Shown piece by piece: positions 34,060 through 43,719 of a stretch of DNA of 64,000 nucleotides. Where the stretch lies: contig JADNRV010000113.1 of NCBI GenBank assembly GCA_015499995.1, forward strand, positions 108,681 to 172,680, given 5' to 3'. This stretch comes from Flammula alnicola. Its lineage: Eukaryota; Basidiomycota; Agaricomycetes; Agaricales; Strophariaceae. Position numbers and translations under genes: made by a program. Numbering within the stretch: the first letter of the stretch is position 1; the number at the start of each line of letters is the position of its first letter. Below the pieces are notes generated by a model. That model saw only the letters and a list, made by a program, of their open reading frames with translations. It had not been told where the DNA came from and searched no databases.

Positions 34060-36160
34060 CATTTCACACCACAGGTCGTGTACGCCCAATGCTAAGCAAG
34101 ATCGAACAAACACACGTAGTGTCAGTGCCAGAACCAACGAAAACGGACACGACGATGACGTATCGTGCCCGTAACACCCTAGCCCCTCCTTGATGCGCCT
34201 GTACAATCTTGAAACTGCCAAACGGTGAGTCACACACACGCCTCCACTCCGCCATACCTCACTTACCGGTGATTTTTCGTCAGCTAGAGACGTGACAGAG
34301 GCCGTCTTAGTTGCAACGATATGGCTGGAGCAGGGATAAGGCAAGGAGGGTCGGACCAGCAACGAAGAACTTACCCGTCATCGAGGAAGTCGGTAAGCCA
34401 ATCTCGCTACGTACGTATCCTGATGTAGATGCTCACACACCTTTTCCCTCCTTGCAGGCCCAACGACACATGGAAAGCCACCAACTTAAACGCATACCCT
34501 CGGCCTTCAACCCTCGACCCCTCCAACGTTCCCAACCAGCGTCCCTCGTCCTCGCTGTTTGCGGCTACACAAGTGTTCTGGCGGTCGCGGTCGCAGGCGA
34601 GAGCAGCGGAAGGGAAGAAGGTCCGGGGTAGCTGCGATTCAGTAAGCCGCAGGAGACAAGCTATCAGTGAGTATTTCGTACATTTTGCGTTCAGAGGTGG
34701 GTGCGTACTTACCGCTTGTGCTTTGTCTGATCTTCATAGATAGTAGACGACGAGATCTATCAGCAACGCAAGGCCGGGCAACACTTTGTTTGGGCGGTTC
34801 TGGAGGTGCGAGGGCGGCCAATCGACGATTGATGGATGGCAGGCAGGGTTTGGGGTGGATTTCATGAGTCCGTGGGGCAGCGATGACGATGACGAGAGAG
34901 GCCACGTTAGCATGCAGTAAGTCTCGTATTTCGGTCATGGATACTCACGTTTTAACCTCTACATTAGCTTATTATCTGAGCCAGCACCCCTGCCCATCGA
35001 CTGCGAGATGCTGCTGGAAGTGGCGAGCATTGCGGGACAGCACGTATCCCTACCTTCAAGACATCTCAAGCTTGGCTTGAACTATCGACGCTCCTTTTCC
35101 TTTGGCGGCATGGTAGACGTTCAGCGGGTTATGCATATCCATGCCGCTCTACCCCTCAAAACACGACCTGCCGCCATCACTTCACACCACAGGTCGTGTA
35201 CGGCCAACGTAAGCGAGATCGAACAAACGAGCGCACTGTCGGCACCCACCACCATTGCTTCGATACAACGATGGGGGCGAGGGTCGAACTTCGAGAGGAT
35301 AGGGTAGGAGAGATGGGATGAAAGGACACGAGGGGAGACCCTAGACGACGGAGACCTGCCTGGTATGTCCGCCACTCTCCTCCCATGATCTCCACACTTA
35401 CCTACCCACCCTACAGGCCGTGCGAGGAGACGACGCCAGGGGTGCAACGACGATGACGCCGCAACACCGGGTGCATCAACGACGACGGGTGATGACGAGT
35501 AGCAGCGGCAACGATAATCGCTACCACGATATGATGACGATGACGAGCAGCAGCAGCGGGGATCGCCTCCACCCCCCCGCCTCGCCGGCGCTGCCTCCGC
35601 CCTCTCCCTGCCTCACCCTTGCCGCCATCACCTCCGCTGCCGCTTCCTCGCCAAGCCGCCTCTTCCGCCCTCTATCTTGCCGCGATGGCGGTCTAGCATG
35701 TGCACGGAAAGCGCTAGGGAACGGATCTGGATACCAGGTGCAGCGAGGGGCGGGATTCCTTTACGAATGGGACACTCTCGCTCGCTTGCCCTGTTGGACC
35801 CAGCACTTGGAGGATTCTCACCCACCCCACTCTTCCGACCCTCATTCAAGCCTACACCGCTGCTACCTTATCGCCCGATGCTCAGACGGCCAAGGCATGA
35901 TAATGAGCCGTCGTGGCTCGTTGTCACCATCGCGCACCGCCATCAAGCCAGCTGACCACGCCTTCTCTCCACCTCCAACACTCGTTCCGCACTTCCTGGC
36001 CCTCCTTGTTCCGACAACGACACCCACGCCATTAATGTCTCCCTCTCTCTACCCACCTGCATCGCCGATCTCCAGAAACGGTGGCTTTCTTGCCGTTTTT
36101 GAACTCGTCGAGGCAATCGTCGCTCTTTGCTCGTGTCTGGCATGTCTGGGTGCGCAATGA
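34060..36160 (+). other. Low-complexity block with internal duplication, no supported gene
   Basis: Two segments (about 34020-34110 and 35130-35230) share CATGCCGCTCTACCCCTCAA and CACACCACAGGTCGTGTACG, which look like an intron 3' end joined to an exon. The long plus ORF at 35420-36160 (246 codons) consists of Ser/Met/Pro-rich low-complexity sequence with no family features. I treat it as chance coding within repeat-rich DNA. Confidence 0.35.
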
Positions 36161-37012
36161 GGCCGTTTTACGAGGCAAACACGACAGAAGGTGCTGGAAG
36201 GATGGAGGGGGGGTCAACGAGCATTGTAGAGCAGCAGGATGGACAAGAATGGCAAGGGCAGCAAGGACACGCAGTTGTGACTTGCGAGCACCACACCATG
36301 GTTGCACTTCAAGCAGGATGACGCTGCTGCTGCTGCAATGATGAAGCCGTGATGGTGGGTGCATTGACACCGCAATGGCAGGTGCATTGACAATGACGCT
36401 GCAGCTGTGGGTGCAACGACGATGGCGCAATGACGCCGCAGCTGTGGGTGCAACAACCATGACACCATGATGCTGCGGGTGCATTGACGACGATGCTGCA
36501 GCTGCAACCCCGACACCAGCGCAATGACGGACTCGCGAGCATGCTTCCACTGGTATGTCATGCGACTATGCGATGGAGGCGGCGGTGATGCGTGAGGCAG
36601 GTGGTGAGCTGCGTGCGGGCAAGCGAGCGAGGAGCGGACGGGAAACGGCGGCCAACAGGTGGCGAGGTGGCGGAATAGGGGAGTGCCTACAATGCACGGT
36701 AGGTGAGCATGCAGCGGGCATCTGAGCACACAGTAGATGGGAGATGCAGCTTGCCACGCTGTTTTTTATTGTAATAGCTTCCTGTATTCATAGTGTATGT
36801 TTTAAATATAAGTTCATCAGACTATTCTGGTAGTAGGTAATAATATTATACATAACTTCCCAATCTCAGGATGAAGCTGTCAAATTATGATAGCCCTTGC
36901 TTTCTCACCACACCAACTTGATACTAACTACTATTACGGAGTATTCACTTGATACTCTGCAGCACTACAGAGTAATCATGATTTACTATGCGACACTATG
37001 GAGTATTCCTGC
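36161..37012. other. Repeat-rich end region of the 7.3 kb element
   Basis: Contains GTGGGTGCA(A/T)TGAC-type imperfect repeats (36345-36500) from short-period drift, then the GGAGTA/ACTATGG subterminal motifs. No gene. Confidence 0.4.
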
Positions 37013-37020
37013 ATACTATG

Positions 37021-37415
37021 TAGGGCTGAGCGCGGGTGCACCCGCAGGTATTTCGCGGGTAGTGGTATTTACCTTGTAGCCCCGAATCTTCTGAAAATTT
37101 TGCAATTTCTTTGGTGCAAATCCGTTGAGAACTGACTGAGTTATGCTTTTACCAAGTTTGAAGTCCTTGTGCTCAAAGGTGATCTCACAGGATACCAAAT
37201 ATGTCAAAATTGACCCACGGATCTCAAAAAGGGACGTTTGGCACAGCACAGCCGCATTTTCCAAGAGTTTTGGCTCAAACTTGGTGAAAGCATAACTCAG
37301 TCAGTTCTCAACGGATTTGCACCAAAGAAATTGCAAAATTTTCAGAAAATTCAGGGCTACAAGGTAAATACCACTACCCGCGAAATACCTGCGGGTGCAC
37401 CCGCGCTCAGCCCTA
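37021..37415. mobile_element. hAT-type foldback MITE with 8-bp duplication
   Basis: Two 141-bp arms (37021-37161 and 37275-37415) are near-perfect inverted repeats around a 113-bp spacer. Ends are TAGGGCTGAGCGCGGG and its reverse complement; the TAGGG start is usual for hAT termini. The flanking octamer ATACTATG is present exactly on both sides (37013-37020 and 37416-37423). No coding capacity. It is nested inside the 7.3 kb element and therefore younger than that insertion or carried along with it. Confidence 0.93.
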
Positions 37416-37979
37416 ATACTATGGCAGTGCTATGGAGTACCCAACACATACTATCCAGTGCTGCGGAGTACCCACCAAATACTATGGAGAACTGTGGAAT
37501 CACTGGTATTTACTATGGAGCACTGGGGTGTGCTGGGGCGTGCTGTGACACTATGACATGCTACAGCTACATAAGGGGTTGCTAGTGCCTACTATATCCG
37601 GGTAGGGGCATACTGTGGGAACCAAATCACAGTTTGCTGATGAACGGATAATTTTTAGTATCCAGAACTTGAAAATCATAGAAGCACCACTGCATACCTG
37701 AGCCCCGTATCGTCTAGACAATCTCCTCCATGCCTACATCACCAATAAACACTCAGTCGCCGCCCAACAAAAAAGGCAGATGCACCAGCTCACTCTGAGA
37801 TCTGATCGACCATAGGTGCAACAATGTATTTCGGGCTTCCCAGCACATCACGATAGAACTGGTATCCACCCAGCTTCTTGGGTATGGAGGTTATATTCGC
37901 CCACTTCTGACATGATGGCTCGTATAGAGGCGCGGAGCGCGCTGAAGGCGCCTTGAAAGAGCGATATGATGGTATGTAC

Positions 37980-39049
37980 TAGGTTCGGATCAAGCCCTTT
38001 GTCAGCTTCCGGTGTTTATTTGTATATAGTTGCTTTCAGCAAAACCTGACAAGGGGCTTGCATCAATGTCCGTCGATTGAGGGGGTTTGGTCGCTCCCGA
38101 CGCTTGATGTCAGTTCAACACGCACTTACCCAATTTTGCGCGCGTTCTTGAGTAGAACATACGATACAAATTTTGTACTACTTACAATTTTTTAAAACAA
38201 CTTTATTATTGAGCTGTGAGCTGTCTAAGTAGGTGACTTGACTCCATTTCCTTTCCTGCCTTCTAGAGAAGGTAAATCTTAAGCTGCAGCTGGATAGTTT
38301 TGGCCCATGACTTATATACTATAGATAATGACGTTTTCGGACTTTGGTGTCTGTAGTGCACTTATTGAGGCTATAATATTTGTTACAAGAGCGGTATCCC
38401 TTCATTAGAAAGTCACGTGATTGGCCCCAGACAACCCAGCATGTGCGTTTCATCACAAAGGAAAAATGGCATTCCACGATAGGTTGAGCTCAAGATTCTG
38501 AGACGACATTACAGTGCAGAAGGAGTACTTAAATTTGTTATTTGAGTGTCTTATTCACCTTGCTATGACCTTGCAGCATGGCGCACTGTGCGTATGCCTG
38601 AATGCGCATTTGTGACATGCGTGACACAGGCAATCACAGTGAGCCAGTTGGTGAATGGAAATCGATTTCAGAGGGAAGAAAGTTTCTTATGTTCAAAATA
38701 AGTATCTAGACTTAGCAACACATATAACTAGGGAACTGTGCCCAATCCCCAGAAAATTCGGTGTAAACCCTATGATGATAGGCCAAGATTCATAAATTTG
38801 TGTGTTTTGTCCACTCATCATGCTCTACTGTATGTCAATTCTATGTATCTTATGTTTTGAAGGAATACATATATTATAATATATTTTCAGTACAGGATAC
38901 ACTTTAAATTATGTTTATGCGTTGGTTTTTGAGTGAGAGCGAGCGTATTAAGCAAACGCATCTTTTTGATGGACTTTGACGCAAGCCCCTTCTGCGAAGG
39001 AGCCGCTGCTTGCGCTCACGACCGGAGCAACCGGCTTGCTCCGAACCTA
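37980..39049. mobile_element. 1,070 bp TIR element with 9-bp duplication
   Basis: Left end TAGGTTCGGATCAAGCC and right end (reverse complement) TAGGTTCGGAGCAAGCC differ at one of 17 positions. GGTATGTAC occurs directly before and after (37971-37979 and 39050-39058). The DUS1 upstream match to copy 1 breaks at exactly this point and resumes after it. No ORF of interest. The 9-bp duplication fits a Mutator-like element; if the outer G is terminal instead, it would be 8 bp, as in hAT. Confidence 0.85.
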
Positions 39050-39421
39050 GGTATGTACAGTAGAAGGGTATGTTTGGCATTGTTGTCTAGTTCCGCTCTC
39101 TGCTTTGTTCGAACTACTCCTTGCCATGACTTTGACTACATAATCCTCAACTTATTTAAATTCTTACTCACACTCCCAGGTCACAGGCGGAATAATCTCG
39201 GAAGTTCTCGAGATACCCCTGCCTTCTTCACCGTTCTTCGGCTCCATTCCACATATGGGTCTTACTTGCCACTGGACATCTACTGCAGGGCCTGTGCGAT
39301 GAGCACTGACGACCATGTACCAATGACCCCACTCCGAAAACGAGAGCGCCTGGAATAAGAGGTTGGACCGTGAGGTGCATAGGGTCCCCACACGCCGAGA
39401 GTTCTGCCTCTGACAGTGACA

Positions 39422-40495
39422 CTCAGTAAAAAATGAAGTCAGTAGTTAGTTATGAATTGGTCACGAAATAGTCGAAAATCGAACAACTTACCTTTCGCTG
39501 ACTATTATCTGCTTTGGGGAACGCGTTTTTGACTTGCGGGAACAGATCAATGTTGTCTATGGTCAGTAAATTGTCGGACGCAGGTCACACACTAGTCAAA
39601 CATCAGTCAGACCCAATATACAGCCATTTCGTTGCAAAAATAGTCATACAAAAGTCATATCTAGTCATTCCAATCACAAAGCACATAAAACAAATATATT
39701 ATATGTCAGACACTACACATGTACTAAGGTGAAGTTATATAGAATTATCTTGACCCCAAAACCCAGCCAAGAACCTGTTGACCCCTTTGCACCCCATAAC
39801 TAATATCCTTGCATTGGTTCTGTTCTATGAAATTGAGGGTTGGTTCAAATGACAGGGAGGTACTGGACTTACTCAGTTTTGTCTGCAATGGTCAAAAGAA
39901 CAGAACATGAGGGGTGCAAAATGAATCAGTGGTGGTTAGGAAAGAAAAGGAGAGAACACGACATACCTTGGTTCGAAACCTGCCTCGAATCGGAATCTCC
40001 ATGGTTCCAAACATTCCGCTCGACATTGAGCGTTTGGGGTATTCACACAAGTCCTGCAATGAGAGGGGGTTTACTGGGCATGCAGAATAAAACTAAAGGA
40101 AAGAACTCACTGATTATTCCAGCCAGGCTTTTGTGCAGAGACAGAGCTTCGACGAAGTGGTTGAGAAGAAGACAAGTTCAAGTTGTAATTTCAGACGAGT
40201 TTCGAATGTGAACATCAGATTCACGTGACATGAATACTTTCTCACAGCGGCCAAAACAAAATATCACTAAGTTCGAATTTGATTTGAAAGTGGGCGAGCT
40301 ACGGACAGGTTTTGCAAGTCCTAAACTCTCTGACTGGAGTATGATTGATGTACGACTACGAAATGACTAGGTTTGCGATGCCAAGGCAAAGTCGATCTGA
40401 GATCATCAATATATGACTTTTAACTGACTCTGGCCGACTTTCCTATGAATATTGATGACTTTGTCCGACTTTGCACAACTTTGCTTTTTACTGAG
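39422..40495. mobile_element. 1,074 bp TIR element, CTCAGTAAAAA termini, 7-bp duplication
   Basis: The left end CTCAGTAAAAAATGAAGT and the right end reverse-complemented, CTCAGTAAAAAGCAAAGT, form the TIR. AGTGACA lies on both sides (39415-39421 and 40496-40502). The interior is rich in AGTCA/AAGTC words, likely subterminal repeats. It interrupts the upstream flank of paralogue C at the position of CTCCCTCCGACATGGAAG in copy 1. A 123-codon plus ORF at 39840-40211 shows no known motif. Confidence 0.8.
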
Positions 40496-40668
40496 AGTGA
40501 CATGGAAGAAAGCGAAGGGGGCGTTAGTCGCAAATTGTTTGATTCCGAGGTACCGTGACACCTGTGGGAATGATTGACTATAGAATATATCGATACGCCA
40601 ACGACACTGCACTTGTACTCTCACGATACCTTCATTGTCTTCCTCAACATCCTGAAAGCTTGCAACTT

Positions 40669-42420
40669 ATGTCTTACGATCCCCTCTTTGACGACGTCAA
40701 GTTCACCTTGACTCCTCCTGATCTACCCACTGTAGACGACCTCCGTCTATTCAATTCCAAAGCCCTGGTTTCAACACTCGACGACGACATTTTGTCGAGA
40801 ATATTCATGTTCAACGCCTCTCTCGATTTCGAACGCACACATCGTCCGAGCCAGACAACACGAAGGACATCGCAAGTGTTCCATAAATGGAGGCAGGTCG
40901 CGCTCGGATTCCCGATGATCTGGGCGGCCTCTTTGGATTTTGGGGATCCTTTGCCATGGATAGAGGAAGTAATTTCGCGTACAGGATCTGCCCCTCTCAA
41001 CGTTGTTGTCTCATCAATAACCATTCCGAATCCGGAGTCGCTATGGTGTGGGGATGCTGAGAATGGGTCCCTTCTTAACATGCTGGATGACGTTTCAGAG
41101 GGAATCGATATCGCGGACGACATCTTCAACTTGGCTTTACCCCTCATCAACAGAGCCCGTATATTGGCCATTAAAACCGACAAATCACAATGGGAGAGTT
41201 TGGCGCCAGCTTTAATGCAACCACATCCCAACTTACAGTCCTTTTCCCTCCTTAGCGAGGTTTATCACACATCGTTCGAGGACTTAGCATTGCCTGAAAA
41301 CCTTTTCGCGGGACCTGCTCCTCAGCTTCGAACATTCCATCTCCTAGGATTCATATGCCAACCTGAATACCTTTCCTTTCAAAATCTCACCTCACTTTCA
41401 GTAGCGTGTACATTTGCTGGCATGCCGTCTCATGCACCTTGGGACCTTACAGCTGTGGCATGGCTGCGCGCCCTGGAAGGCATGCCGAAACTCAAAAACC
41501 TCGACCTGGTGTATTGTGTCTGGGAAACTACGGGCGAGACGTTGGCCCCCCTGCCCACCGAGGAGGTCAGTTTGCCGCAACTCCAATTTGTCAAGCTCCT
41601 CAGAAACCTTGCAGCCTGCAGCGTGATCCTCGCCTACCTCAAAGTTCCTTCAGACTGCAGTATAGAAATCAGATGCTTCGACGTCATTGTCAATGATCAC
41701 TTCCGCTTAATGGTATCAGCTTTTGACCGAATGCTGAGATCTGTGGCCAGTGTGGGGGCAGTGTCCCGGGAAGAACTCATTTCATTGTCGATCAATTCTA
41801 CAGAACTCTCATTGTATAATACCTATCATCACCAACCAGAAAAAGGTCGCTTCTTTATCCTTTGGTCCGCTCAAAACACCATGGATTTCACGGACATACT
41901 ACTTCCCTTCGTTTCCCTCCTACGAATTGTCGGTCCAGACACAAATAACGTCACCCTTACCTTCACCGATCTCCAGCCTCCAACTGTCACTGGATGCCTA
42001 TTTGTTGACATTTTACTTTCATTCCCGAAAGTCGAGACTTTGCGCATGACTATAACCCATACGTTCCACTATCTACTTCCGCTGCTCAGTGCTCGTATTA
42101 ACAATCCAGAAATAGGAGACCAAGTTGTGCTCCTCCCTCGTCTGACCCAGATTGCATTATTTCACCTCCCTTTCGATGCGGATCCCACTGGCAGTAGCAA
42201 CCAACTTTTCATCGTGGAGGACCTCCTTAAATTGTTGCGCCAACGAGCAGAGATGGGAGTGCCAATTGGAACTGTTAAATTCAAGAACTGCAAGCGTGGC
42301 CCAGGCTTTGAAGAAGGCCTTGGAAAAATGGAGCAGCTGGGTGTTCTTGTTGATTTGGAAGAACGCCACAGGTGGCCAGAGGACCATTTTGTTGATGGGG
42401 TAATCTCGTACTTACCGTAG
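40669..42420 (+). CDS. F-box-like protein, MSYDP family, paralogue C
   Basis: The frame is open from 40555, but I start at 40669 (MSYDPLFDDVKFTLTPPDLP), the start conserved in the family. The F-box-like segment, SQVFHKWRQ and WAASLDFGDPLPWIE are intact, as are the LRR-like middle and the block KFKNCKRGPGFEEGLGKMEQ. Compared with A it has small in-frame insertions (SVASVGAVS; DADPTGSSNQ). The family stop after EDH is lost because about 130 bp of foreign sequence follows directly (42390-42525), giving the extra tail FVDGVISYLP. It is presumably functional. Its partner in the second copy of the duplication is D, but a 9.8 kb insertion now separates them. Confidence 0.78.
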   Translation: MSYDPLFDDVKFTLTPPDLPTVDDLRLFNSKALVSTLDDDILSRIFMFNASLDFERTHRPSQTTRRTSQVFHKWRQVALGFPMIWAASLDFGDPLPWIEEVISRTGSAPLNVVVSSITIPNPESLWCGDAENGSLLNMLDDVSEGIDIADDIFNLALPLINRARILAIKTDKSQWESLAPALMQPHPNLQSFSLLSEVYHTSFEDLALPENLFAGPAPQLRTFHLLGFICQPEYLSFQNLTSLSVACTFAGMPSHAPWDLTAVAWLRALEGMPKLKNLDLVYCVWETTGETLAPLPTEEVSLPQLQFVKLLRNLAACSVILAYLKVPSDCSIEIRCFDVIVNDHFRLMVSAFDRMLRSVASVGAVSREELISLSINSTELSLYNTYHHQPEKGRFFILWSAQNTMDFTDILLPFVSLLRIVGPDTNNVTLTFTDLQPPTVTGCLFVDILLSFPKVETLRMTITHTFHYLLPLLSARINNPEIGDQVVLLPRLTQIALFHLPFDADPTGSSNQLFIVEDLLKLLRQRAEMGVPIGTVKFKNCKRGPGFEEGLGKMEQLGVLVDLEERHRWPEDHFVDGVISYLP

Positions 42421-43118
42421 TCACATGTACACCCAAAACCGTTACATTATGCATAGTCACCTAGGCACATACGGACAATTTTACTTTCGTCACCTCGAGC
42501 ACTCCGACCTCAATACATTATTTTAGTTGTTCAATCTCCTTCTATAATGCAAGGAAACCTCAGACTAGTGACCGTCGTGCTGCTGAAGCTTATCAGGCAA
42601 ACCTCTTTGAGTTGCATGGGATACAAATCCCCAATCGAAATTTTGAAATATCGTTGAGAAGGGTACGAGGTTTCAAGTTTAAAGACTGGGAGTTTGGAGT
42701 TATAGTTATTCAGTATGCTACCCAGTTAAATTTACATTGACACTCGAGCTATCATACATTTCCTGCATTCCCGGACAGGATCCGACCTCTTTTCGGTTGA
42801 AAACCCGGGCGCGCTGCCTTGAAAGTTGACACACCTATCCCTAGCGTCAGATTTCCTTATCCAGATAATGGGGAATGCAAATAGAAGTAAGGTCCTATGT
42901 ACGTTCATGTAAGAATACAGACACAAAAAAGTCCTCGAAAAATCCCAGAAACGATAGTAAGTATAGGTAGGCATGAGTCGAGGAATATTGCTCTGGATGT
43001 AAAGTAATTACGAAAAATTTGAACCTCTATCTATAGTACTTAGTGATGCTACTCATTTTATTGTCAAGTGGATGGACCGTGAGGGTGCGTAGGGACTATA
43101 TGCAGAGAGTTCTCCCTC
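42421..43118. repeat. 3' flank of paralogue C plus next-unit upstream flank
   Basis: 42526-42980 matches the flanks at 54772-55230 (words GTCCTATGTACGTTC, AATCCCAGAAACGAT, AAGTATAGGTAGG). 42995-43118 matches 23140-23262 (words GTAAAGTAATTACGAAAAAT, TGAACCTCTATCTAT, GAGAGTTCTCCCTC). The match to copy 1 stops at 43118, where the large element begins. Confidence 0.85.
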
Positions 43119-43719
43119 CATCAGCAAAAGTGCACAAATTATGTAAGCTCTTGTGGTCAATACAAGACACATGAAATTCTCGTGAAAGAATGTAAGGAAA
43201 TGTGAGGACAGTATCAGGATTGCAAGCTGCTTATATAGGTACCAATTTCTTGTTGTCGAATACAAAGGATTATGAGAAATACGAGCAGTATGCAAGCCAG
43301 CGGCAATAATTTTATGAGACATGTAAGCTCATACCTTTCTATCGAGACAATATATTTGGGTTGCAATCCTGGTCAGCAGTTTGTAACGAATATAAAATTA
43401 TGTTAAGAATATTACAAGACACCTAAAATTCTGTTAATCGACTTGTAAAAGACTTAATTCTTGGTTCTGACCAGACTAACCACTGAAGCCAGCTACTAGG
43501 ATATAAGATAAGGGAGGCCTGGCCGCACGAGCTACAACAGAGGCCCAATTGTGATAACCACCTTATTCAGCATTCAGGCTAGGACTTAACCTGGACCTCG
43601 GATCGACTGCTATGCTAAGAAAGAACGATGTTACATCAGAGAATTCGGGAAAATGTGGCCATGGATTATATAGTGAACGAAATCGGTACAATGTGCTGCC
43701 ATTGGTATAACCGCTATAA

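Larger units (their letters stand above)
30352..37642. mobile_element. 7.3 kb TIR element, CATCAGCAAA family, no recognised transposase
   Basis: It is inserted in the DUS1 duplicate: the sequence leaves the copy 1 match after GAGCTACAA at 30350 and rejoins it near 37643 (equivalent to 21709-21720). The left end is CATCAGCAAATCCTGG; the right end reverse-complemented is CATCAGCAAACTGTG, giving a TIR of about 10-14 bp. Flanks are AAG (left) and AAC (right), a 3-bp duplication with one difference. Both ends have subterminal motifs (CCATAG, CAGCACTG, GGGTACT). No ORF inside resembles a transposase, helicase or reverse transcriptase. Short duplications suggest a CACTA-like mechanism, but the terminus is not CACTA, so the class is open. 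Confidence 0.75.
29540..39300 (-). pseudogene. Second copy of the DUS1 locus, split by insertions
   Basis: Three pieces align in order with 19825-22250: 29540-30351, 37643-37979 and 39050-39300. They include DUS1 peptides such as [38 protein letters not shown] and [20 protein letters not shown], and the N-terminal exons near 37860-37910. The C-terminal half is deleted at the junction near 29763. The gaps between pieces are the two TIR elements at 30352-37642 and 37980-39049. This copy cannot make a full enzyme. Divergence from copy 1 is modest (roughly 5% by eye), so the duplication is not ancient. Confidence 0.9.

Noticed and set aside
35420..36160. A 246-codon plus-strand ORF in the 7.3 kb element
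   Set aside because: Low-complexity composition, no domain, overlapping equally long ORFs on the other strand; most likely chance coding in repeat-rich DNA.
30352..37642. Helitron or Starship as identity of the large insert
   Set aside because: Clear inverted ends and a short target duplication argue against a Helitron, and there is no helicase. No tyrosine recombinase gene is present near either end, as a Starship would need.
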